A stretch of 64,000 nucleotides of DNA, from the NCBI GenBank assembly GCA_003116875.1, contig BCKT01000012.1, forward strand, positions 886,334-950,333. The letters are read 5' to 3'. The notes under the pieces are model-generated. The model saw nothing but the letters and a program-made list of their open reading frames with translations. It was not told the origin of the DNA and did no database searches. Each line of letters starts with the position of its first letter. Within the stretch, counting starts at the first letter, position 1. Origin of the DNA: Takashimella koratensis. Lineage: Eukaryota > Basidiomycota > Tremellomycetes > Trichosporonales > Tetragoniomycetaceae. The translations under genes were made by a program, and so were the position numbers. This document shows positions 46,876 through 57,600 of the stretch, one piece after another.

Positions 46876-47673
46876 ATGTCTAAATCTACTTCCCAGTCTG
46901 AGCCCTCCCGCGCTAGGGGGCGGCGCCGGATCGTTCACCCACCTGAAGAAGAAGGATGGCATTTCAGCGTGCGGACCATACTGTCCCGTGACGTGCCGCC
47001 GGGATGGGGTTTCTTCCCACCGTGCCAGATCACCACGTACTGTCGAGACGACCCAGGATACCTTGAGGCCGACTTGCCATTGGTGACAATCGACCGTGAG
47101 GGTTGAGTGGTATCTGTCACAGAGTCTGGAGACACTAGTGGCGGCGAAACCAAGCCGACTAAACCCAATGAATGGGTTATCGAAGCAGGGGAAACGAACA
47201 AGGTGATGATGGGAAGGAGTAGGGGAGAGAAGAAATGGGAAAGAGTCAAGTCTTGCGATACCGATTTTTGGCTCGAACCAAACCGCACCGAAGAACCGAC
47301 CTTCGACTTCAAGAACCAATTAGGGACACTTTACACGAGTCGAAAGCCAATGAGCGCCTATTTCCCCACTGAAGAGATTGAGCGGTTGAGATTGTTTTAC
47401 GCAGGCGACAATGGTGATTTCCCATCAGACCTTTGGGTGTTATCGATGACTTCGAAACGAACTAAAGTGATAGATATGGAGGCAGCGAAAAATGCTGGAC
47501 CAGGGAGCGTGATAATTGTTGATGATGAACAGGCATGGCTGTACACTCGGACATGGCATGTGGTCGAACCGCTGTCAATAAAGGGTAAGTCGTCAACGCC
47601 GCCAGAAGAAGAGACCAAGACGGGACAAGGTCCCGGGGCAAAGTTTGAATTTACCATTGAAGACATGAAATGA
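46876..47673 (+). pseudogene. orphan tandem-family member, copy 3, with one in-frame TGA
   Basis: ATG 46876 (MSKSTSQSEPS) opens a frame with IVHPPEEEGWHFSVRT and PPCQITTYCRDDPGYLEADL, then TGA at 47104-47106. The same frame resumes and runs 188 codons to TGA 47671-47673, with PTFDFKNQLGTLYTSRKPMS, YFPTEEIERLRLFYAGDNGD and AWLYTRTWHVVEPLS. At the stop position copy 2 has Gln. The stop sits in the variable linker between the two conserved blocks, unlike copy 2, where it sits inside the C-terminal block. Two independent TGA events, each with an otherwise open frame, are notable. The ATG at about 47107 just after the stop is not a real start (GTG), so a separate downstream protein is unlikely unless initiated internally. 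Confidence 0.6.
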
Positions 47674-47945
47674 TCAAGTCTACCACAGAAGGGTACGATA
47701 TCAGTCAACGTCGTGATTTATACGCTGGTGACGATGCAGGTTGATACATGGAACATGTGCTGGATGAGGACGATAATGTGTCTAAAGCTGATTCACGGGT
47801 GATGAGTGAAGGATGGGAAAGGGTAATGTTCAATGCTGAAGGATTAATGAAAGAGAGAAATTACTCTACAACGACTATGGAATGACCAATGACCCACATA
47901 CGCAAACGAGGGCACAGGTACTTGAGAACACTGCTACTTGATTGC

Positions 47946-48808
47946 TCAATGGCCCTTCTTGCCCTCCACTGCGTCACCCGACTTGCACGCGACGATCTTC
48001 ACCTTGGGCGCGGTAACGTACTCGACGCTGAGATACTGTCAGATGCGTCCGAGCAGCGCTGATGAAGAGAACAGAAGAAGCATGAAGAAGACGAGGGAGT
48101 GAGGAGGATCAAAGGGATGGAGGAAAGCAGGTAGTTCCCATGGCAAGGTCCACTCACGCTCCGCCATTCCCCTCCATCTTGAACTGCGGATCTTTCACGA
48201 CAAACGTCCAGACATCGTCACAGAGGCGGTAAGTCGCGAGGTGGCCCTGGTATTACCAAACATCAGCATACTCAAGATCTGTACCGCGATGTCTCAGACC
48301 CACGCGCGCAACTCACCTTGACAGTCGTCTTTGTTTTGACGCCTTTCTGGAGACACTCGGTCAAGGATTTGTCAAACTGTGAGTGTAATTGCGGGGGTCA
48401 GGAAGTGATCAAGGGTTGAAATCGGGGGCGGGGAAGATTGTAGATGGCGAAGTGTCAAAGGGGCGAAGAAGGTCAGCTCGAGTCACGCGATGTGAGATCC
48501 TCGTGCGAGACCAGGACGCCAGACCAAGATCAGAGAAGACCAACGCCGACTTACCTGCTGCAATACGCGCATCGCCAGTTGGGGCGGGATATCTCCTGAA
48601 GTGATTAGTTCATCGAGCGAGTCGGTCAACGCTGTCCCGATACTGTGATTGTCAGTCTCCCATCTCATTGGGTGGCGAGAAGCTCCAACAAGGCGACATT
48701 CACGAAAAGCGAGGAAGGAGCCTAGGGACAGAGTGAGAAATGGAGAAAGAGAACGTACCTCGAGCCTCGGTAGAACTCGTAGTATGTCTGACCGTTGGGG
48801 TTGGCCAT
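47946..48808 (-). CDS. TOA2: TFIIA small (gamma) subunit
   Basis: Five exons (48808-48759, 48642-48555, 48376-48317, 48246-48158, 48027-47946) encode 122 residues, the typical length. The sequence reads [20 protein letters not shown], then [48 protein letters not shown] and [19 protein letters not shown]. This is the N-terminal four-helix bundle and C-terminal beta-barrel half of TFIIA gamma. TFIIA stabilises TBP on promoters for RNA polymerase II. Introns are 80-180 nt with GT-AG ends. It lies head-to-head with the Mob4 gene about 500 bp away. Confidence 0.96.
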
Positions 48809-49312
48809 GTTGCTGGGTTCTGAGATTGACCTGGGCGCTGTCGTGTTAACGAAGGAGGAACAAAGGGGTTGACGTCCAAAGTCGATCGATAGATCCCGTG
48901 ATGATTGCAGTTCCTACACGAAATCCGCTCTGTCGATCGCCGAATCGAGAACCTGAGCGTGAGCGCGCGGATTCGGTACGAAAGTGATGAAGAATACCTG
49001 TCCAGAGGTCGTGTGAACGGTGGACGAGGATCGAGGGGAGGAATGAAGAGATGTCAAAGTCGATTTGGGTACGAGGTGGTCAAGTACCCCTCCCTGGTGA
49101 TTGGTCATGAACGGGTTCCTAATGCACTTAGAGGGGACGATTAGGAATCCGGCGAGATTGTAATTTGACAAGAAAGATGATTAGAAATCACGTGTATTTA
49201 AGCGTCTGGCATTCCGGAGATTTGGTCGCAGCCACCGTCATCATCTCGCTCGAACACCATCTCCGTTCCTCTCTCATCCTCACCTACCTCCCCCACCTCT
49301 TTCACCACCGCC
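48809..49312. promoter_or_regulatory. divergent promoter region of TOA2 and MOB4
   Basis: Both genes diverge from this 504-bp region. The Mob4 side is C/T-rich (about 49240-49312). I see no defined core motif. Confidence 0.45.
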
Positions 49313-51463
49313 ATGATCATCCCGGCTGATAAACAAGACCCTCCAACTGGAGGGTACCGGCTGAAACGGGGAATGAAGATCTCTGTAAGCTCTTGCCTCA
49401 CTCTCTCCTCTTTCTGCTTCACGCGACCATTCCCCATCACCCAGCACCGATCACCCAACCCTCCCCTCCAACCGTCGTGAGGTTATCCACCCACGCACAA
49501 TACCACCTCCTTCTCCACTTTCCATCCAGCCCCAAGCTCACGCCTGGGACCTACCCCTGACTCCGCATAGGAACTCCCACCACAGCCTCCACTCCCTCCC
49601 GTCCCAAATTTCGGCGACATCGACGGCGCGTTCCAGAACGCAGAGTATCTCACCTTACTGGTCCGGCACGACCCGCACGATATTGACAGGCTCGTAGAGC
49701 TGCCGTCGAATGAGGGACAGACGGGACATTCGCCATCGGCACAGGAGGTGAGTACAGGTGTGGTGTAGCTTGCACGGATTGGAGAGACCGGTGAACGAGT
49801 TGCTGACGAGGTGTAGTGGATCTACGAGCACATCAGGTAAAGTTCTGGCCTGAACTGTATTTGCAACGCAGGAGGGAGAGAGGCTTTACTGCAATTTTTT
49901 TCGCCGCTACTATAAGCGCAAGCTGACTCTCTGCTCAGGCGGATCCCAATCGACCTCACCCCGCTGCTCATGCAGCTGGTCAGTGTATGCAACCGCCAGA
50001 CATGCCCCGAGATGAAGGCGCAGGAATGGCTGTACCTCTGTGCTGCTCACGGCGGGTCAGGCGTCGACAACTGCTGCGCTATCGACTACATCTTTCACAT
50101 GTGGGTATTCTTGGGATGCTGTTTCCCAAACTTTATGTCCATGTCACGAACGCGTGTGCGTGTAGCTAACCTTAACCCACACAGGCTTGACTCCACCACC
50201 GCATTGCTCAACTCGTCAAAGCATTTCCCTTCCCGGCTGCAGATACCCGCTGCATCCTCGTCTCACTTTCCTTCGCTGCTGCGCCGCTTGTCACGCATCT
50301 TCAGCCACGCATACTACCACCACCGCGAGGCTTTCCTGCTTGCGGAATCCGAGAACTCGCTGTACGCACGCTTCACCGCGCTCTGCACACGGTACAAGCT
50401 CGTCGACGCGAGTCTTTTGTTCCAGCCTGAAGAGCAGCAAGAAATTGGGCGTGGGACACGAGGCGAGGTTGAGCGGGAGGATGAGGAAGGGGAAGGCGAA
50501 GGCGAAGGGGACGGGGAAGATGAGGACGAGGATGAAGATGTCGAGGTAGATTCGGACGAAGAGCGAGGAGTTCGTGGAAGGGAAAAGGACGACGCCGCAG
50601 CACCAGGGAGGTCGCATTCCCTTGGCCGACACCCGGATCCCAAGACTTCACTCGAGTTTGCGACCCTCCAACCACGGAAGCAAGCATCCACATCGCAGGC
50701 TGCACCCGAGGCGGCGTCCGATTCGACAGATGAGCCAAGTATCGGTGGAACTGCGATCAAGTCGGGCAAAGCCACGCTGGGCCGAGGGAAAGCGGGGCGA
50801 GGGAAGATGCTATGGACGGCGGAATCAGTCCCGGAGAGCAGCACTGCGACGATGGAGGAGGAACCAGTAGCGCAGGCAACGACGGAGCCAGCAACAGCAG
50901 CTGAGCCGACAGTGGGAGAAGAGATCCCGGCTAGTGTAGGGATGGCACGAAGCGATAGTAGGGATAGTTTCGTCAGTGCCATTAATGTCGGCCCAGAGAT
51001 CATTGGCCCGGCGACCGAGGACGCAGAGGTTCATTCGACTCTGGAGGCAACACCGGTGGAAACGTCGATTGAGTCGGCTCCACCAGCCAAGTCGGTCGGC
51101 GAGACAAAAGCGGAGGACGCAACTGAGATCGGGGCGAAACCCCCCGCGGCGGCGGAGAACGCCACTGCTAAGGCTGGGCAGAAGGACGGCGGAAGTGCAC
51201 CGGCCGACGGGAAGACTAGTATCGCGCAGGGTTCGAAGGATACGAAGAAGGGAAAGAAAGGGAAGAAGGGGGGGAACGCCACCTCGGAGCCAGCTAATGC
51301 GGGATCGACAACGACAACGACGGTGGAATCGGGCTCGTCGGCGGCATCGAAATCCGAGGTGGCAGACGCAATGGCTGTGGCTGGTTCTGCAGGGAAACCG
51401 GAAGATCAGTCGGTCAGCGAGGTGAAATCCGAGGAGGCACCGGCAACGTATGCCACGGCTTGA
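49313..51463 (+). CDS. MOB4: Mob4/phocein-family protein with long charged C-terminal extension
   Basis: Five exons (49313-49384, 49571-49747, 49817-49836, 49939-50100, 50185-51463) encode about 569 residues. The first ~225 are a complete Mob4/phocein: ADKQDPPTGGYRLKRGMKIS, VRHDPHDIDRLVELP, WIYEHIRRIPIDLTPLLMQL, CPEMKAQEWLYLCAAH, DYIFHMLDSTTALLNSSKHF and IFSHAYYHHREAFLLAESEN with the Cys/His zinc ligands. Mob4 is a scaffold of the STRIPAK phosphatase-kinase complex. The remaining ~345 residues, all in the last exon, are low complexity: an acidic repeat (EGEGEGDGEDEDEDEDVEVD), Ala/Thr/Glu-rich sequence and a Lys-Gly run (DTKKGKKGKKGG). Animal Mob4 ends after the Mob domain, so the tail is an addition. 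The frame is open with no intervening stop, so it is likely translated. Confidence 0.9.
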
Positions 51464-54400
51464 AGGGGCGATCGATAGGCGGACAGTGCGAATGTCAACT
51501 ACGGGCCGCCGGGACGCGGTATGTGCAGCCACTCAGGACCTCGACTTGACACTCGGGCCCACGTCGTTCGTAACATGTTGATGCGCTCGGATCAGTCGTC
51601 TCATGTCTCATTGAATTCCCTACCGGACCGCCGGTGATCGTTTCCTCCACCCTCGACCCCCTCTGCTTCCTACCCCTCGATCGCACGACCGGCATGCTCA
51701 TGGTTCACCCAAAAAGCTTCCCCATCTCAATCCCTTTCCCCTTGGTTGTTCGCCTGTCTCTCACCCTGTTTCATCGTCCACCCGCGACCATGACAACTGA
51801 TTGTCATCATTATGTACACTACGTGATCCTGCCGGCGCAGCAACCTCCTGGACCGAGCAATGGCAGGATTTCCCACAGCATATAGCATACCCCCTCTCTC
51901 AGTTCGGTGCTTGTCTCTCATCCCAGCTAGACTTGGGAGTCACTTGTCCCTCTACCCCTTCTACCCTCTACCCTCTACCCTCACCCTCCCTTATCTACCC
52001 TGCTGCCCAGTTTCTCCGAAACCCAGCGACACGGCATCCTGAACCCCAAATCCCCCGTTTGGACGACGACGAGCAATGATGACGCTCGTCATTCAAGTCG
52101 ACGAGCGGCAGGCCTTGTTTCATGTACTAGTTACCGATAACGAAAGAAGTAGGAGCGGCGCATACCATGTTCATGTCATTATCGTCTCATGTCATGTCTT
52201 ATCCTGCCCTGATGGTGGTGTTGTCCTTACTTGCGATGCGATGGGCCGTGCGAGCGTCGAGTGTCAGGTTGTCAGGGTTCGGGATGGGGAAGGGGTGGGA
52301 ATCGGAGGTAAATGAACATACGGTAGCGGAGAAGTCCGAGCGCACCTGGACCCACGGATACGGTGAAGTTTTCCCGCTCTTGTTCGGCCTCTGTCGTCAA
52401 GGGGACGCAGAAGAGAACGGGGACGGGGAAAGGGGGGATGACGAGTGCTTCACCTGATCAGAGACTTTGGTGGACCGTCATCGGCGGGCCCGAAACGCTG
52501 TCCAGTTGCTTCCCAAGCGACCGGAGGAGGATAAACTCACCCACGGCCCAAGACGCAAACACAGTGAGGAACGGCCCAAACGCCACTGTCGGAAGCGTGT
52601 TTCATGTCTCGGCTAGACTGATTCCACCTGCGGCACATCCGCGCCATCTAACCCATCCCATCCCTTCCCACTCCCACCTCATCCACCCTTGCGACCAATC
52701 CATTTGCCCCTCGGCGCTAAGCCCATGCCCGTCTCTGTCCGCAGCAGAGACACCGCCAGAACCAGAACACCAGCGATCACAGCGGGCTAGGACTCTACTC
52801 GCAGTTGGCCGACACCGACTACTGCCCGTTGGTACCCTGCACCACCCACGTCGCCCGCTCTCCTCCCCCTCCCCCTCCTCCCCCTCTTCCCTCTCTTCGC
52901 TTCCGAACGCGACCCCCGCCACCTCCGCGCCAGTGCCAGGGCGAGGCGACCGAGGTCCACCCAAGACTCACAGGTCCCGCTGGTCGTGTTCAATGCAAGA
53001 TGCAAGGGACGCAAGGCCCGATCGACCAAACACTTGCCCCCAACCCAAACCTGACCCCCGCCTGCTTAACTCTACCCCATCCCGTAATGTCAACAACGTC
53101 GACGCGTGTTTGAGCCTTGTTCGGGTAGCCGGATCGGATGCTCTTAGTCTTCCGCTCCCACCTGACCCACATACCCCTCGCCCTCTCGCCCTCTCTCACT
53201 GGCCCGCCGCCTACCTCATGTCCTGTCCGATCAACCACGCCATGCCGAAACTCTAGTTAGCGCGTATCCATTCTGATACAACCTTGGTCTTTGGGTCCTG
53301 TCTTGTTCTGTCCCTTGGCTTTTCATATTCAACGCGCAATACAGGTAGGTAGGTACAGTGTACCATTGCAGGTGCACCATTGCTCCATTGCACCTGCACC
53401 TGCAACTGCACCTTTGGACTATCAACTATTGACCGGGCTTGAGCGCGCACCCCCCTCCCCTTGCTCCGTCCGCTGCCTCCGCACCCCCCCGCTCCTTGCC
53501 CCTTCCACCACGGGCCCGTGCCCTGCCCTCGCGCCGAGCCGCGTTACCCGACCTAAACATGGAGACGTGTCGTTACAGCTTATGCTGACCTGAGCGGGGA
53601 AAGGGGTTGGGGTCGTGAGATCAGATCAGAGGTGTCAGCTGAGGGGTGGATGGGGTGGATGGATGAACCCAGCGTGTCTGTCTGGTTGGATCACACTTCT
53701 GAATTGTTCATATCCACACACCTCTTCCCTCTTCCCTCTTCCCCCTTCCCCGTCTCCATCAGCACCATCTCCCCACCTCACCCACCCCCTTGCCCTCGCC
53801 ATCACCGCAGTCGGCCACTCTGCACGACCATCAAACATCAACACCTTTCACCGTCTTCCCCCTCCCCCACCCTCTCTCTTTCCCCCTCGCCCTTACAATC
53901 CGCCCATCACGCACCTACACTCGTTGGACATCAAAACACAGATTGCCCGGGACCGTAAACACCGACCCCCTCCCCGACCACAACTACCCGGTTCCTACCT
54001 CCCATCGCACCCCTCATCTCACCTCCCCCTCACCTCCCCTCTGCCGCCGGTCACTCGCCTCAAGGAATGCGCGGCTACAGTGTAGCCCTTGCTCCAAGCT
54101 CCCCTTCTGCCCCTTTCGCATTCACCAGGCCTACAGAGCAGGCCTGAACCGCATCATACCGCACCTCATCCTAATCCACGGCGCCTAGGCTGGTCCAGTC
54201 GATAATCAACGATACCAGCACGGTCAAGATTGCGATCCGTCCCAACATCTAGGATCATACCATTCTATCCTCTACACAGTCTCCACAGTCTTGGCGCACC
54301 ACCCACACCTGCGCTTTCACTCCCACGCCCACGTTCATCCCACCTCGCTCTCGCCTGGGCTATTATTGTTGTCATAATCCGTTCATCGTCCCTGGGCTGC

Positions 54401-54626
54401 GTGCTGCGTGTTTACTTTGACATTGAGCCGTCATCACTGTTGTTGTGTACAGCTGCGCTTTGGTTTGTTGCCCACGTAGGATCGATTCGTAAAGTGTGTA
54501 CCCATCCCATCTCGTTGCGTACATCAACACCATCTTCCTCATCCCCAAGCCAGTCGCTCACTCAATCAAACAGCGACGATATCGACGACATTGGGACACC
54601 TCATCGCATCCCTTCTCTAATCCAAA
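51464..54626. other. 3.1-kb region without a convincing gene; long upstream region of the next gene
   Basis: This is the largest gene-free stretch in the window. It is C-rich, with many short overlapping ORFs whose translations are Pro/Ser/His-rich and which lack splice partners or known motifs. Minor structures are a (CTACCCT)n run at about 51960-51985 and an inverted repeat of CAGGTG/CACCTG elements at 53368-53397. It may hold a long 5' leader with introns, a non-coding RNA or simply an extended promoter for the 1,629-residue gene. A diverged gene cannot be excluded. Confidence 0.4.
53368..53397. promoter_or_regulatory. short inverted repeat of E-box-like CAGGTG/CACCTG elements
   Basis: GCAGGTGCA at 53368-53376 and its reverse complement TGCACCTGC at 53389-53397 form a 9-bp stem around a 12-nt loop. 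A further CACCTGC follows directly and tgcaactgcacc continues the pattern. Clustered CANNTG sites suggest a bHLH-factor site; this is inference. Confidence 0.4.
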
Positions 54627-57600
54627 ATGGTGGTGGCAGTATTCAGCGAAAGCGCTGAGGCAGCCACGGACAGGAGCAGCGTCGCCTGGAGCTCGCGCCC
54701 TCTCCTCTCTCGACTCCGCCGCGCCTCTGTCTTCCAAGGCAGTCCTATCAACGTCGCCAGTGCCAACGGAGGTGGATCTTCATCCGACTCAGCGTCGGGC
54801 TCCGCGCCCGTCACCCCGGTTTCCGCATCTGGCAGCGTAGGCTCGAGTAGTGGGTCGCAGGCTGGGAAGATGGAGCGCCTTGGATCGATGGATGACTTGC
54901 CGACTGTCTGCCTGATTCCTCCTGAAGGTAAGTACGGGCGCATTTCATCCTCTTGCTCTGTACGCAGGTATACGGAATACTGACTGTCTCACGCAGAAGA
55001 CGAGGGCGACCCAATCACACTTTATCCTCGCTCGACCCCATCGCCACAGAGCTCACCTACCATGCCGTACTACCTCGACGCCCTCCCGCACGGCCGCCCC
55101 CCTCACCCTCTTTCCCAGAGCTACGTTCCAGGCCCCGAACCCTCCCACTCGTCATTCACCAATTTCTTCACCGGAAGCAGCAGCAGTAGCTCAGCGTACT
55201 CCGCACCCGCTACGCCCAACGTTTGGTCAGGCATGTCATCGGGGTTCGACCTGCCTCCGCCCCGGTTCTCGCGCGGCGCAGGGTCAGGGATGGGGATGAG
55301 CGTGGTTAGAGGACGAGGGAGAGGGAGGAGTGTCCCGAACGGTATCGTGATGCCGAAACGAAGGGAACAGGTCCGAGCGGAACAGGAACGGAGGTGGTCG
55401 AGAGCGAGCGGGATTGAGGGGTATCAACACTACCCGTTGCAGCGACACCACAGCCAGCAACTGCCTGAGCAATCGGCTTCCTCGTTCGACCAGGACTCCC
55501 TCGGACGGGCGGCGGGTGTCAGCCCATCACGGCCTGCTCTAGTACGAGAGACATCGCAGATGGCCGTCACAACCGGGTCGATCTCGGAAGCGGAGCTCTC
55601 TCAGGGCGCGAGCGATGGCGAGACTTACCCACCGACTCATAACTCACTACATAGCGTCGATCTCGGGTCCGAGCCTTTCCAGATCAGCCTGGACGACTTT
55701 GACTCGGTCTCACTAGGAGGCGAGGATTCGTACTCTTCGGGGATCTCGTTCTTCCCCCGCCTCCCGACCCTATCGCGGGCATCTGTATGGGCACCTGCTG
55801 CGCCTTCCATGCAACGAGAAACCAGCTCAATGGGGTCCTTGGCCTCGTTAGGCTCGATGGGATCGATGGGTTCTGCGGGATCGGTCGGATCCTTGACTTC
55901 GACGCAAGGCGAGATAAACGCGCCTCCTCCTCCTCCTCTGCCACACCTCAACACCATCGCAAGCCTTGATACCGACCTCGCTCCACACCCACCTCGACAC
56001 GGATCTCCGCCACCACAGGTCGTGCTGGCCATCGAAGACTCGGTTGATTTGTCGGAACCTTCAACACCGGTTGATCAAGCGATTCCGAGCCCGGTCGTAC
56101 GGACTTCGCCACCGAGGTCGTCGTCTCTGCCGCTGAAGGCGACTCGGCCAGCGCCACCACCGCCCTTACGCCAAATGTCGCTTCAATCCCAGTCTCAGTC
56201 TCAGGCGCAAGTACAGACCCAGCAAAGGCCTCTGCTTCCTTCCGAGATCGTAGCGGCTGCTGCTCGGCCAGAACCATCGCCAGAGCCAACCACACCCGTC
56301 CCGCTTACCCCCTTGTCTAGCGGGACGCCAGTCGCACCACCTGCCGACCCGATTCCTCCACCTACTCCGGAAAAGACACCTGCGACTCCGGCCCCCTCTA
56401 ACCGCCGCAAACCGCGCTCGCTCTCCCTCTCCTCGGTATTCTCACGTAAACGCGCACCGGAAGCTATCTCACCAGGCGAAGGGTCGGTCCCACCTGTCCC
56501 TGCCTTGCCCACTGTCATTCCCGCCCCTCAACGCGCCGGGTCGCTTCCGACATCCAGCGACTCGGGGCCCGGCTCGGCCGCTCCGCCTCTTCCGCCTCCT
56601 CCTGTCGCCTCCACGCCCCGGGACCCGAAGATTAAGAAGCAGAAATCACTCAAAGACCTGTTCTTCGCTCGGTCTCCCAGCTCCCCACCCAGCACCGGTC
56701 TCGCATCCGAGGCTGAGGGCGCGGGTGCTGACAAGCGCGTGGAGAAGGGCAAGTCGGCAGAATCGGCGGTGGTACCGCCTACAACTTCCAGGCGAGGCGG
56801 GTTCCTCCGTGCTCGATCCAAGTCGACACTCAAGATCAACACCGATATCCCTTCGAGTTCCGGCGCATCTTCAGGCCAGAGTTCCGGTCTTCCATCAGGT
56901 TATTCCTCCGCCGATCCGTCGAGTGCGATTTCAAGCCCCGCAACCTCTGCCTATCCATCCACAGCGACCGCAGCGTCTACGTCCTCCCCTTCACTCCCGC
57001 TTACGCCATCCGACAAGCCGAAGCGCTTCTCTCTCAGTCTCGGCTTCAAGCGCCGTACACGTGACACCGAGACCAGTGACCGCGGCGACCCATCCGGCGG
57101 ATCGGGCGACGACGGTGGCGAAGGGAAGGCAGGGTCGTGTGGGAACGTACCGGCCGTGCCGAAGATTCCGGACGTGTATCGGCTAGAGATGGAAAGGAGG
57201 AAAGTCAAGGAGAGCGCGGTGCCGCTTTGCCCTGAGCCTCGAGTTCAGCAGGCGAGTGAGGAAGTAAACGGGGCGCCTGAGGCGCCTAGAGCGGTCCAGA
57301 TGGCCCTCGCGCCCGCTGCGGATATTCACGACCCGCGCGACCCTGCCACTCAAGCGTCGGTTAGCTCCATCGCCCTTCTGGCTGCCGCCCACGCCGACGA
57401 AGACACCTCCCCCGACCTGCCTCCGTCTCTCCCGCACCCAATGTACTTTGGAGAAGAAACTCGTAGCTCGTCACTTGCTTCCCTGTGCACGCTGGTCTCG
57501 ATGGACTCGTTCGAGGCAGCGGCATGTGTATCGTCTGCTCAAGTCTCGCCTCGGTCAGAACGGACCACGGCAGAGGCGAGACTCATGCGTGTCCCGCCGA

